From Streptomyces zhihengii (GTDB taxonomy: Bacteria; Actinomycetota; Actinomycetes; Streptomycetales; Streptomycetaceae), in the NCBI RefSeq assembly GCF_016919245.1, contig NZ_JAFEJA010000001.1:5853501-5917500 (forward strand): 64,000 nt of DNA. Direction: 5' to 3'. The position numbers and the translations under genes are program-made. This document shows positions 42,736-51,474 of the stretch, one piece after another (the first letter of the stretch is position 1; each line of letters begins with the position of its first letter). Below the pieces are notes generated by a model. That model saw only the letters and a program-made list of their open reading frames with translations, did not search any database and was not told the origin of the DNA.

Positions 42736-44901
42736 TCAGCCCACCGGGGTCCAGGCTCCCGAGCCCCCCGGCTCCGACCAGTGGAGGCGGCCGTCCTGGC
42801 CCACCGCGCCGAGGCCCGTGCCGGTGCCCGAGGGGGCGCCGACGAAGAGGGGGCCGGCGGTGTGCCAGCGCGCCGTGCCGGTGGCGCGGCCCGCGGTGCC
42901 GACGCCCCCGCCCCCGCCCGCGGGCGGCAGCGACAGGCCGGGCGCGCCGGTGCCCGAGCGGGCGGCGAGCAGCGTGTTGCCGGGACCGGAGGCGCTGACG
43001 GGGCCGAAGCCCGCGGGGCCGCCGAGCTCCGTCACCGCCGAGGCCACCGGGCCGTCGAAGCGGGCCGTGCGGACCGCTCCGGAGGCGGGCTTGCGGAACC
43101 AGAGGCGTACGCCGTCCCCGTCCGGGGCCGCGCTCAGCGCGAGCGTCGTCGGCGGCAGGCCGGTCGCCGCGGGTCCGGTCAGCGGGGCGCCCGGCGCGGC
43201 CTGGGTCCAGGACCGGACCGTCCCGGGGCCGGCCGCGAAGACGTGCTGGCGGCCGGTCGCGTCCGTGGCCGCCACCGGGTCGCCGTGCAGATCCCGGCCG
43301 CCCCGGTCGCGCCAGCCGTCCCAGCCGCCGTCGGTGCGCTGGGCGCGGGAGCTCAGGGTGTAGCGGCTGGTGCGCAGGTACACGGTGATCCGGCCGGCCC
43401 GGTCGACGGCCGCCGCGGGCGCGCTGATGTCGGAGAGCCCGCTCGCGTCGTCCCGTTCGGGTGTGCCGAGCGACCGCCACGGGCCGAACGCCCCGTCCGG
43501 TGTGCGCTGGACGGCCGTGACCACGTCCCGGCGGTAGTCGCCGGGGCCCTCGCCCAGCGTCGTACGGGTCGCGAAGACCGCGATGCGGCCGTCCGGCAGC
43601 CGCACCGGGGTCACGCCGCTGTCGAGGCCCGTGCCGGGCAGCAGTCCGGGACCGCTCCACGCGCCGCCGGCGCCCGGCGCGCGGTGCCAGACCGCGAGCC
43701 GGGTGTCGAGCACGGAGAACGCCCACAGCCCGCCGTCGCGGCCCGGCTGCACCCAGGACGTCGACTCGCCGCGGGTGTAGCGGACCGAGTCCGTCCAGCC
43801 GTGGCCGCCGGGCCGCGCCGCCACCTTCCGGTCGCCGCAGCCCGAGGCGGACGCGCAGTAGTTCTCCTCGTCCATCCAGGCGTAGGTGTGCATGGTGCGC
43901 AGCTTCGCCGCGGCGCTCGCCGGGTCGAGGGTGCGCGGCAGCCCGCTGGTGAAGTAGCCGAGGTAGTTCTGCACGCTGAAGACGGGGCGGTCCGGCGTCC
44001 GCGCGTAGCGGGCGAGGGCCGCCTGGGCGAACCGGGCGCCGAAGAGGTGGTCCTGGTGGTCGGTGTACGGGCCGTCGCCGCCGACCCGGCCCGGGGTCGG
44101 GTCCTGCATCCGCACATGGGTGGGACGGAACCGCTCCAGCAGCCCGGCCACCGTGGCGACGACGTCCTCCTTGCGGTACGCGAAGCCGTGCCGCACCGGG
44201 GAGCCGGCGGCGAGCTGGGAGGGGAGGGCCGCGACCCGGCCGTCCCACAGGCCGTGCAGGCTGACCGGCCGGTCGCCGGTGACCGACCCCGCCTCCCGGA
44301 GCTGCACCCACACCAGGGCGATCCCGGGGCGGGCGGCGAGCCGGTCCAGCTCGGCCGTGCCGCCGCCGGCGGTGGGTATCGCGGTGCGCCGCCACGGGCT
44401 GGTGCGGTCGCCCGTCGCCATCTCGGCGTAGGCGGCGCGTATGCCGTTCTGCCGGGCCTCCGCGTAGGCCGCCTTGTCGGCGGCGGGGGCGGCGGCGGTG
44501 CTGAACGGGCCGGTGCGGGCCGCGTTCACCCCGTCCGACTCGCCCGCGGTGAGGTACACGGAGGTCAGCCGGGAGCCGGAGACGAGGGACTGCCGGGTGT
44601 CCGGGTTCATGAAGAACAGGTCGTCGTCGGGGTGGGCGACGATCTGCACCACCGACGCCGGGCCGTGGGCGGCGCGCACCGGCGTGCCGCCGCGGGTCTC
44701 CCGCGGCGCCGCCGGGCGCGCGGCGGGCCTCGGGGCGCTGTGCGCGGCCGCGGTGTCCCCGGCCGGGCGGGGAGCGGGCGCGGCGCCGCCGGCCGTGCCG
44801 GCGAACCAGCCGGCCACCGCGACCGGGGCGATCAGGAGGGCTGCCGTCGGGCCACGACGGGACAGCAGGGCGGAGCGGAGGCGGGGCCCGGACGTGCGCA
44901 T
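42736..44901 (-). CDS. Secreted PIG-L-family deacetylase with beta-propeller-like C-terminus
   Basis: The 721-residue exported protein has a signal peptide (MRTSGPRLRSALLSRRGPTA then ALLIAPVAVAGWFAGTAGGA). The PIG-L/LmbE domain has the zinc motif AHPDDDLFF (about residues 88-96), LTAGESDGVN and YTDHQDHLFGARFA. Residues beyond about 340 contain recurring WxxxG units such as GGWDGWRDRG and GPWRSLGTP, like a WD/sialidase-type propeller that could bind carbohydrate. The family removes N-acetyl groups from GlcNAc-type sugars. It is divergent from glnE. Confidence 0.85.
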   Translation of the reverse strand: MRTSGPRLRSALLSRRGPTAALLIAPVAVAGWFAGTAGGAAPAPRPAGDTAAAHSAPRPAARPAAPRETRGGTPVRAAHGPASVVQIVAHPDDDLFFMNPDTRQSLVSGSRLTSVYLTAGESDGVNAARTGPFSTAAAPAADKAAYAEARQNGIRAAYAEMATGDRTSPWRRTAIPTAGGGTAELDRLAARPGIALVWVQLREAGSVTGDRPVSLHGLWDGRVAALPSQLAAGSPVRHGFAYRKEDVVATVAGLLERFRPTHVRMQDPTPGRVGGDGPYTDHQDHLFGARFAQAALARYARTPDRPVFSVQNYLGYFTSGLPRTLDPASAAAKLRTMHTYAWMDEENYCASASGCGDRKVAARPGGHGWTDSVRYTRGESTSWVQPGRDGGLWAFSVLDTRLAVWHRAPGAGGAWSGPGLLPGTGLDSGVTPVRLPDGRIAVFATRTTLGEGPGDYRRDVVTAVQRTPDGAFGPWRSLGTPERDDASGLSDISAPAAAVDRAGRITVYLRTSRYTLSSRAQRTDGGWDGWRDRGGRDLHGDPVAATDATGRQHVFAAGPGTVRSWTQAAPGAPLTGPAATGLPPTTLALSAAPDGDGVRLWFRKPASGAVRTARFDGPVASAVTELGGPAGFGPVSASGPGNTLLAARSGTGAPGLSLPPAGGGGGVGTAGRATGTARWHTAGPLFVGAPSGTGTGLGAVGQDGRLHWSEPGGSGAWTPVG

Positions 44902-45244
44902 GACGGTGGTGCTTTCGGTGTTCAGGTGGAGAGGTGCGGGACCGTCCGGCCGGATGCGGGCCGGGGGAGGGGCCGGCGTACGGGGCGCGGCCGGGACCCG
45001 GACCGCGGCGCCGGGAGGCGCCCGAAAGCGGCGAACGGCTCTGTTCGCCACCGACCGGTCAGGAGGACGGAAACACCGATCATGCGGTTCATCGAGGCGT
45101 TTGTGCCAGGAACATGGCATATCTCACGCCGCGCACGCCACTCCCCACCCGCACTCCCCACCCGCCGGTGACCACGGCACACGGCTTAGTCTCGGACCGG
45201 TACCCGATCCGCGCGGGCCGGGCCGGTCAGAAGAGGAGAACGGG
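44902..45244. other. Divergent intergenic region PIG-L / glnE
   Basis: 343 bp holding both promoters. A strong AGAGGAG ribosome site precedes glnE by about seven bases. An AT-richer patch (about 45100-45125) may contain a -10. No gene was recognised. Confidence 0.45.
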
Positions 45245-48229
45245 ATGACCCCGGGGCGCAGAAGCAGCACCTTCAGCCGGCTCCTCCGGCACGGCTTCAC
45301 CGACCCGTCGGCCGCCGAGCGGCTGCTCGACCTCCCCGAGATGGCGTCCGTCCGCGACGACTCCGTGCTGCTCGACGCGCTGGGCGCCACCGCCGACCCC
45401 GATCTGGCGCTGCGCTCCCTCGTCCGGCTCGCCGAGGCCCACGACGACGGCGAACGCCGCCGCTTCCTGGACACCCTGGTCACCGCCAAACCGCTGCGCG
45501 ACCGGCTGCTCGGCGTCCTCGGCGCCTCCGAGGCCCTCGGCGACCACCTGGCCCGTCACCCGCGGGACTGGCAGGCGCTCTACACCTACGAGTCCGCCGA
45601 TCTGCACCCCGGAGTGGCCGAGTTCGAACGCGGTCTCGCCGACGCGGACGACGCCGTGTCGCTGCGCGTCTCCTACCGCCGCTGCCTGCTCGCCATCGCC
45701 GCCCGCGACGTGTGCGGCACCACCGACGTCGCCGAGGCGGCCGCCGAGCTCGCCGACCTCGCCACCGCCACGCTGCGCGCCGCGCTCGCCGTCGCCCGTG
45801 CCGCGGCCCCCGAGGACGCCGCCCTGTGCCGGCTGGCCGTGATCGCGATGGGCAAGTGCGGCGGGCACGAGCTGAACTACGTCTCCGACGTCGACGTGAT
45901 CTTCGTCGGCGAGCCCGCGGGCGGCGCCGACGAGGCCAAGGCGCTCCAGGCCGCCACCCGGCTCGCCTCCCATCTGATGCGGATCTGCTCCGAGACGACC
46001 GTCGAGGGCACCATCTGGCCCGTCGACGCCAACCTCCGGCCGGAGGGACGCAACGGCCCGCTGGTCCGCACCCTCTCCAGCCATCTGGCCTACTACCAGC
46101 GCTGGGCCAAGACCTGGGAGTTCCAGGCACTGCTGAAGGCCCGGGCGGTCGCCGGCGACCTGCCGCTCGGCGAGGAGTACATCGAGGCCGTGTCCCCGCT
46201 CGTCTGGCAGGCCGCCGAGCGCGAGAACTTCGTCGCCGACGTGCAGAAGATGCGCCGGAGGGTCGTCGACAACATCCCGGTCACCGAGATCGAGCGCGAG
46301 CTCAAGCTCGGGCCCGGCGGCCTGCGGGACGTCGAGTTCGCCGTGCAGCTCCTCCAGCTCGTGCACGGCCGCAGCGACGCCGGGCTCCGCAGCGGCACCA
46401 CCCTGGACGCCCTCCAGGCCCTCGCCGCCGGCGGCTACGTCGGCCGCGCCGACGCCGCCCAGCTCGACGACGCCTACCGCTTCCTGCGCGCCATGGAGCA
46501 CCGCATCCAGCTCTACCGGCTGCGCCGCACCCATCTGGTGCCCGAGCAGGAGGCCGACCTGCGGCGGCTGGGCCGCTCGCTCGGCCTGCGCACCGACCCG
46601 GTCACCGGCCTCAACCGGGAGTGGAAGCGCCACGCCTCGGTCGTGCGCCGGCTGCACGAGAAGATCTTCTACCGCCCGCTGCTCGACGCCGTCGCCCAGC
46701 TCGGCCCCGGCGAGGCCCGGCTCAGCACCAAGGCGGCCGGCCAGCGGCTGGAGGCACTCGGCTACGCCGATCCGGCCGCCGCCCTGCGGCACCTGGAGGC
46801 GCTGTCCTCCGGGGTCAGCCGCAAGGCCGCCATCCAGCGCACCCTGCTGCCCGTGCTGCTCGGCTGGTTCGCCGACTCCGCCGATCCCGACGCCGGGCTC
46901 CTCGGCTTCCGCAAGGTCTCCGACGCCCTCGGCAAGACGCCCTGGTACCTGCGGCTGCTGCGCGACGAGGGCGCGGCGGCCGAGAACCTGGCGCGGGTGC
47001 TCTCCGCCGGACGCCTCGCCCCCGACCTGCTGCTGCGCGCCCCCGAGGCCGTCGCCATCCTCGGCGACCCCGGCGGGCTGACCCCGCGCGGGCGCGACCA
47101 CCTGGAGCAGGAGGTGCTCGCCGCCGTCGGCCGCGCCGACACCGCGGAGGCGGCCGTCGCGGCGGCCCGCGGGGTCCGCAGGCGCGAGCTGTTCCGCACC
47201 GCCGCGGCCGATCTCATCGGCTCGTACGGCACCGAGGACAGCCCCGCCGAGGCCGACCCGGGCGCGCTCGTCGACCGCACCGGCACCGCCGTCACCGATC
47301 TGACCGCCGCCACGATCGCCGGGGCCCTGCGGGCCGCCGTCCGCGCCCAGTGGGGCGACACCCTGCCCACCCGGTTCGCCGTCATCGGCATGGGCCGCTT
47401 CGGCGGCGGGGAGCTCGGCTACGGCTCCGACGCCGACGTGCTGTTCGTGCACGAGGCGCGGGAGGGCGTCGACGAGCAGGAGGCGGCACGCGCCGCGAAC
47501 ACCGTGGTCGCCGAGATGCGGCGGCTGCTCCAGCTCCCCACCGCCGACCCGCCGCTGCTCATCGACGCCGACCTGCGGCCGGAGGGCAAGAGCGGCCCGC
47601 TGGTCCGCACCCTGCCGTCCTACGAGGCGTACTACCGCCGCTGGTCCCTGGTCTGGGAGAGCCAGGCGCTGCTGCGCGCCCGCCCGATGGCCGGCGACCA
47701 GGACCTGGCCGCCCGCTTCATCGCCCTGGTCGACCCGCTGCGCTACCCCGACCAGGGGCTCGGCGAGGACGCGGAGCGCGAGATCCGCCGGCTCAAGGCC
47801 CGGATGGAGTCCGAACGGCTGCCGCGCGGCGCCGACCCGACCCTCCACGCCAAGCTGGGCCGGGGCGGGCTCAGCGACGTCGAGTGGACGGTGCAGCTCC
47901 TGCAGATGCGCCACGCCTGGTCGGTGCCCGGACTGCGCACCACCCGGACCCGCGAGGCGCTGGCCGCGGCCCTCGATGCCGGTCTGATCGCGGCGGACGA
48001 CGCGGCCGTCCTCGACGAGGCCTGGGTGCTGGCCACCCGGGTGCGCGCGGGCGTGATGCTGGTCCGCGGCCGGGCCGGCGACACCTTCCCCTCCGACGGC
48101 CGCGAACTGGCGGCGGTCGGCCGCTACCTGGGCTACGGGCCGGGCCACGTGGGCGACATGCTGGACGACTACCGCCGTGTCACCCGGCGGGCACGGGGCG
48201 TGGTGGAGGAGCTGTTCTACGGCGGGTGA
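45245..48229 (+). CDS. glnE: Bifunctional glutamine synthetase adenylyltransferase/deadenylase
   Basis: The 994-residue enzyme adds and removes AMP on glutamine synthetase I. Two homologous nucleotidyltransferase modules are visible. The N-terminal deadenylylase has GKCGGHELNYVSDVDVIF (about residues 202-219) and DANLRPEGRNGPLVRTL. The C-terminal adenylylase has GMGRFGGGELGYGSDADVLF (about 715-734) and DADLRPEGKSGPLVRTL. Both keep the G-G-x-E-L-x-Y-x-S-D-x-D metal motif. ATG at 45245 gives MTPGRRSSTFSRLLRHGF. Its target GSI gene glnA is not in this window; only the GlnA2 paralogue is. Confidence 0.96.
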   Translation: MTPGRRSSTFSRLLRHGFTDPSAAERLLDLPEMASVRDDSVLLDALGATADPDLALRSLVRLAEAHDDGERRRFLDTLVTAKPLRDRLLGVLGASEALGDHLARHPRDWQALYTYESADLHPGVAEFERGLADADDAVSLRVSYRRCLLAIAARDVCGTTDVAEAAAELADLATATLRAALAVARAAAPEDAALCRLAVIAMGKCGGHELNYVSDVDVIFVGEPAGGADEAKALQAATRLASHLMRICSETTVEGTIWPVDANLRPEGRNGPLVRTLSSHLAYYQRWAKTWEFQALLKARAVAGDLPLGEEYIEAVSPLVWQAAERENFVADVQKMRRRVVDNIPVTEIERELKLGPGGLRDVEFAVQLLQLVHGRSDAGLRSGTTLDALQALAAGGYVGRADAAQLDDAYRFLRAMEHRIQLYRLRRTHLVPEQEADLRRLGRSLGLRTDPVTGLNREWKRHASVVRRLHEKIFYRPLLDAVAQLGPGEARLSTKAAGQRLEALGYADPAAALRHLEALSSGVSRKAAIQRTLLPVLLGWFADSADPDAGLLGFRKVSDALGKTPWYLRLLRDEGAAAENLARVLSAGRLAPDLLLRAPEAVAILGDPGGLTPRGRDHLEQEVLAAVGRADTAEAAVAAARGVRRRELFRTAAADLIGSYGTEDSPAEADPGALVDRTGTAVTDLTAATIAGALRAAVRAQWGDTLPTRFAVIGMGRFGGGELGYGSDADVLFVHEAREGVDEQEAARAANTVVAEMRRLLQLPTADPPLLIDADLRPEGKSGPLVRTLPSYEAYYRRWSLVWESQALLRARPMAGDQDLAARFIALVDPLRYPDQGLGEDAEREIRRLKARMESERLPRGADPTLHAKLGRGGLSDVEWTVQLLQMRHAWSVPGLRTTRTREALAAALDAGLIAADDAAVLDEAWVLATRVRAGVMLVRGRAGDTFPSDGRELAAVGRYLGYGPGHVGDMLDDYRRVTRRARGVVEELFYGG

Positions 48230-48283
48230 TCCGGTGGGCGCGGCGCGCAACCGGGCGGCGGGCCCGGTGCGCGCCCGCGGGCG

Positions 48284-49207
48284 TCACGCCCGTGAGCGGC
48301 GGCCCAGGCGCCCGAGGCGCGCCGAGAGCGGGGTGCGCGGGGTGTTCAGGTCGGCCGGGACGTGCTGCGGCAGGCCCTGGGGGAGCGCCCGGTACCACGC
48401 GTAGGAGACGGCGAAGCCGAACGCGAGGCAGATCATCCCGCCCACGGCGTCGAGCCAGAAGTGGTTCGCGGTCGCCACGATCACGACCAGCGTGAGCGTC
48501 GGGTACAGCGCGCCGAGGATCTTCGCCCACGGGGCCGTCGCCAGCGCGCAGATGATCAGACCGCACCACAGCGACCAGCCGATGTGCATCGACGGCATCG
48601 CCGCGTACTGGTTGGACATGTTCTTCAGGTTCCCGGAGGCCATCGACCCCCAGGTCTGGTGCACCAGCACGGTGTCGATGAAGTCCTGCCCGTTCATCAG
48701 CCGGGGCGGCGCGAGCGGATACAGGTAGTAACCGACCAGTGCCACACCGGTGGTGGCGAACAGCACCAGACGGGCCGCGGCGTAGCGGCCCGGGTGCCAT
48801 CGGTAGAGCCAGACCAGCACACCGATGGTCACCACGAAATGCAGCGTCGCGTAGTAGTAATTCATCGACACGATCAGCCATGTCACCGAGTTCACGGCAT
48901 GATTGACCGACTGCTCGACCGCTATGCCGAGGGTCTTCTCGACGTCCCAGATCCAGTCGGCGTTCTTCAGCGCCTGCTGCTTCTGCTCGGGGACGGCGTT
49001 GCGGATCAGCGAGTACGTCCAGTAACTGACGGCGATCAGCAGGACTTCGAACCAGATCCGCGGCCGGCGGGGCGTCCGCGGAGTGCGGGAGCGCCACGCC
49101 GGGCGGACGTCGTCCGTGCGCGAGGAGGGGACCGCGGCCTCGTCGTCCACGATGGGTGACGGGGTCGCCGTCCGGCTGTCGAGAGTCTTCACGGTCGCTT
49201 CACCCAT
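48284..49207 (-). CDS. PAP2-superfamily membrane phosphatase-like protein
   Basis: The 307-residue protein has about six helices. A PAP2_3-type core (inositolphosphotransferase/aureobasidin-resistance kind) shows PLAPPRLMNG, NQYAAMPSMHIGWSLW (catalytic His) and ATANHFWLDAVGG. The N-terminal 40 residues are cytoplasmic and charged. It may dephosphorylate or transfer lipid phosphates. The ATG at 49207 (MGEATVKTL) is used. It sits between glnE and the MalR-like gene, the same order I recall from S. coelicolor. Confidence 0.87.
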   Translation of the reverse strand: MGEATVKTLDSRTATPSPIVDDEAAVPSSRTDDVRPAWRSRTPRTPRRPRIWFEVLLIAVSYWTYSLIRNAVPEQKQQALKNADWIWDVEKTLGIAVEQSVNHAVNSVTWLIVSMNYYYATLHFVVTIGVLVWLYRWHPGRYAAARLVLFATTGVALVGYYLYPLAPPRLMNGQDFIDTVLVHQTWGSMASGNLKNMSNQYAAMPSMHIGWSLWCGLIICALATAPWAKILGALYPTLTLVVIVATANHFWLDAVGGMICLAFGFAVSYAWYRALPQGLPQHVPADLNTPRTPLSARLGRLGRRSRA

Positions 49208-49281
49208 GGGACGAGAGTCTGCCAGAAACACGGCCCACCCTGATCATCCCTCGGTCGGGTCATCGCCGCACCCGCTCCACC

Positions 49282-50373
49282 CTACGGACGAGGGGGTACC
49301 CGGGGGTCCGGCAGGGTGGCCTGCCGGGGGGCCGAGGCGGTCGAACCGCGCACCACCAGCTCCGGCATGAACACGAATTCCCCGTGCACGGGGGCCCGGC
49401 GGTCCGCCCCCTCGCCCGAGTGCGCGTCGCCGATCTCCTCCAGCAGCGCGCGCACCGTGGCCTGCCCCATCGCGGGCACCGGCTTGCGCACGGTGGTCAG
49501 CGGCGGATCGGTGAAGGCGATCAGCGGCGAGTCGTCGAAACCCACGACGGAGACGTCGTCCGGCACTTCGAGCCCCCGCTGCCGGGCGGCCCGGATCGCG
49601 CCCAGCGCCATCATGTCGCTGGCGCAGACAACGGCCGTGCACCCGCGGTCCATCAGCGCGGCGGCGGCGGCCTGCCCGCCCTCCAGGGTGTAGAGCGAGT
49701 GCTGTATCAGCTCGTGCTCGACCGTGTGCGGATCGCAGCCGAGCTGATCGCCGACCGCCTGGACGAACCCCTCGATCTTCCGCTGGACCGGGACGAAACG
49801 GCGGGGCCCGACGGCCAGTCCGAGCCGTACGTGACCGAGTGACACCAGATGCGTGACCGCCAGCCGCATCGCCCCGCGGTCGTCCGGCGAGATGAACGGC
49901 GCCCGGACGTGCGGCGAGAACCCGTCGACGAGGACGAACGGCACCCCCTGGGCGCGCAGCCGCTCGTAGCGCTGGGTGTCCGCCGTGGTGTCGGCGTGCA
50001 GCCCGGAGACGAAGATGATGCCGGAGACGCCCCGTTCCACCAGCATCTCGGTCAGCTCGTCCTCGGTGGAGCCGCCGGGCGTCTGGGTGGCGAGCACCGG
50101 GGTGTACCCCTGGCGGGTCAGCGCCTGGCCGATCACCTGCGCGAGCGCGGGGAAGATCGGGTTCTCCAGCTCGGGAGTGATCAGTCCGACCAGCCCGGCG
50201 CTGCGGCGGCGCAGCCGGACGGGGCGCTCGTAGCCGAGCACGTCGAGTGCGGCGAGAACGGACTGGCGGGTGGTCGCGGCGACTCCGGGCTTCCCGTTGA
50301 GAACCCGGCTCACCGTCGCTTCGCTGACCCCCGCCTGGGCGGCGATGTCGGCCAGGCGTGCGGGAGCGGTCAC
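49282..50373 (-). CDS. malR: LacI-family repressor, MalR-like
   Basis: The 363-residue repressor has a LacI helix-turn-helix at its extreme N-terminus (RLADIAAQAGVSEATVSRVL then NGKPGVAATTRQSVLAALDVLGYERP) with the hinge helix. The sensor domain runs GLVGLITPELENPIFPALAQ to VSVVGFDDSPLIAFTDPPLTTVRKP. The sequence and its place near glnE closely resemble Streptomyces MalR, the repressor of maltose/maltodextrin uptake. A GTG start at 50373 opens VTAPARLADI. Unlike S. coelicolor, no malE lies upstream: the divergent neighbour is a lipoprotein-kinase pair. Confidence 0.85.
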   Translation of the reverse strand: MTAPARLADIAAQAGVSEATVSRVLNGKPGVAATTRQSVLAALDVLGYERPVRLRRRSAGLVGLITPELENPIFPALAQVIGQALTRQGYTPVLATQTPGGSTEDELTEMLVERGVSGIIFVSGLHADTTADTQRYERLRAQGVPFVLVDGFSPHVRAPFISPDDRGAMRLAVTHLVSLGHVRLGLAVGPRRFVPVQRKIEGFVQAVGDQLGCDPHTVEHELIQHSLYTLEGGQAAAAALMDRGCTAVVCASDMMALGAIRAARQRGLEVPDDVSVVGFDDSPLIAFTDPPLTTVRKPVPAMGQATVRALLEEIGDAHSGEGADRRAPVHGEFVFMPELVVRGSTASAPRQATLPDPRVPPRP

Positions 50374-50625
50374 GAACGGAGGGTACCCGCAGGCGCGCAC
50401 GGCTGCCCACACCGCCCCGGCACGCCCGGCGCGCCCGCGCCCCGCCGGGCCCGGGCGGTGCGACCGCGGGGCGAAATGCGCGTCGACACCGGGTAGTTCA
50501 ACGGGACGGTCCTGAGTACGCACACTCAGGCGCCGTTCACCGGCGCCGCATACGCTCGCCTCGCACCGACGCCGCGGGGGCGGCACACGGCCGCGGGCCT
50601 GCGGTCGCGACCACGGGGGGACACC

Positions 50626-51474
50626 ATGTCAGGAACGCGGCTCTCACGGCCCGCGCGGTGGAAGGGGCGCCCGGCGCGCCGGGCCGCCGGCTGCGCGGCG
50701 CTCGCCGCCGCCACGGTCCTGGCCGGCTGCGGCGGCCAGGAACGCACCACGACCGAGGGCACCACGCCCACGGCGTCCGCCGACCCCTCGCCGACCGCCT
50801 CGCCCACGCCGTCGCCCACCCCCACGACCGGCGCGCTGCCGGACGCCTACGACTTCACGCCCGACCCCGCACGCGTCCCCAGGACCGCCGAACGCGCCCG
50901 CGAACTCACCCGCAACGCCTCGCTGGAGCCCGCCGACTGGACCCCGGGCATGGTCCGCCACGACCCCTACGAGAACGCCGGGACGCGCCCGCTGCTCCCC
51001 GACTCCTGCGTCTGGACCCGCACCGCGCTGCCGCCCGGGATGCTGGACAGCTACACCCGCCGCATCGACATGCCCGCCAAGGACGGCAAGGGCCGCGTCC
51101 AGGGCTCCCTCACCGTGACCGTCCACCGCGACGAGGCGCTCGCCGACCGCGAGATGAAGGACACCGTGCAGGAGAGCTTCCGCTGCCCGGTGCAGCAACT
51201 CGGCGGCGGGCAGCGGCTCGACGGCCTGATGTCCATGCACCTGGACCCGAAGGACGTGAAGAACGCCGACGCCACCCTCTTCGAGGCCGGCAGGTGGACC
51301 GGCCCCGGCTCCGGCGGGCCGCAGGAGTACGTGTGGAGCAAGTCCCGGATCGGAACCGTCACCACGGCCGTGTCCGTCAAGGGGGCGAAGGGGTACACCA
51401 CGACCGACCTGATCCGCTTCGCCGCCGAGGCGGGCGCCAAGCTGCTCTACCGCGTGGAGCTGGAGCTGAAGTGA
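50626..51474 (+). CDS. Secreted lipoprotein coupled to receptor kinase
   Basis: The 282-residue lipoprotein has lipobox LAGC (Cys35), a Thr/Pro/Ser-rich linker (TASADPSPTASPTPSPTPT) and then about 210 residues of folded domain with two Cys (DSCVW, FRCPV). No known family was recognised; it resembles orphan Streptomyces lipoproteins with a PknH-sensor-like character. Its stop overlaps the GTG of the kinase gene (GTGA, 51471-51474), so the two are made together. It may be a co-receptor or ligand-presenting subunit (inference). Confidence 0.82.
   Translation: MSGTRLSRPARWKGRPARRAAGCAALAAATVLAGCGGQERTTTEGTTPTASADPSPTASPTPSPTPTTGALPDAYDFTPDPARVPRTAERARELTRNASLEPADWTPGMVRHDPYENAGTRPLLPDSCVWTRTALPPGMLDSYTRRIDMPAKDGKGRVQGSLTVTVHRDEALADREMKDTVQESFRCPVQQLGGGQRLDGLMSMHLDPKDVKNADATLFEAGRWTGPGSGGPQEYVWSKSRIGTVTTAVSVKGAKGYTTTDLIRFAAEAGAKLLYRVELELK

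Noticed and set aside
44474..45244. Upstream extension of glnE giving a longer protein
   Set aside because: The extra 257 residues are low-complexity and overlap the PIG-L gene; ATG 45245 has AGAGGAG and the family N-terminus.
48278..48292. Short inverted repeat CGGGCGT-C-ACGCCCG after glnE considered as terminator
   Set aside because: A one-base centre cannot form a hairpin loop without opening pairs; too weak to list.
50358..51470. Upstream extension of the receptor kinase
   Set aside because: It lies antisense or out of frame to the lipoprotein gene; the GTG at 51471 overlapping the lipoprotein stop begins the kinase properly.
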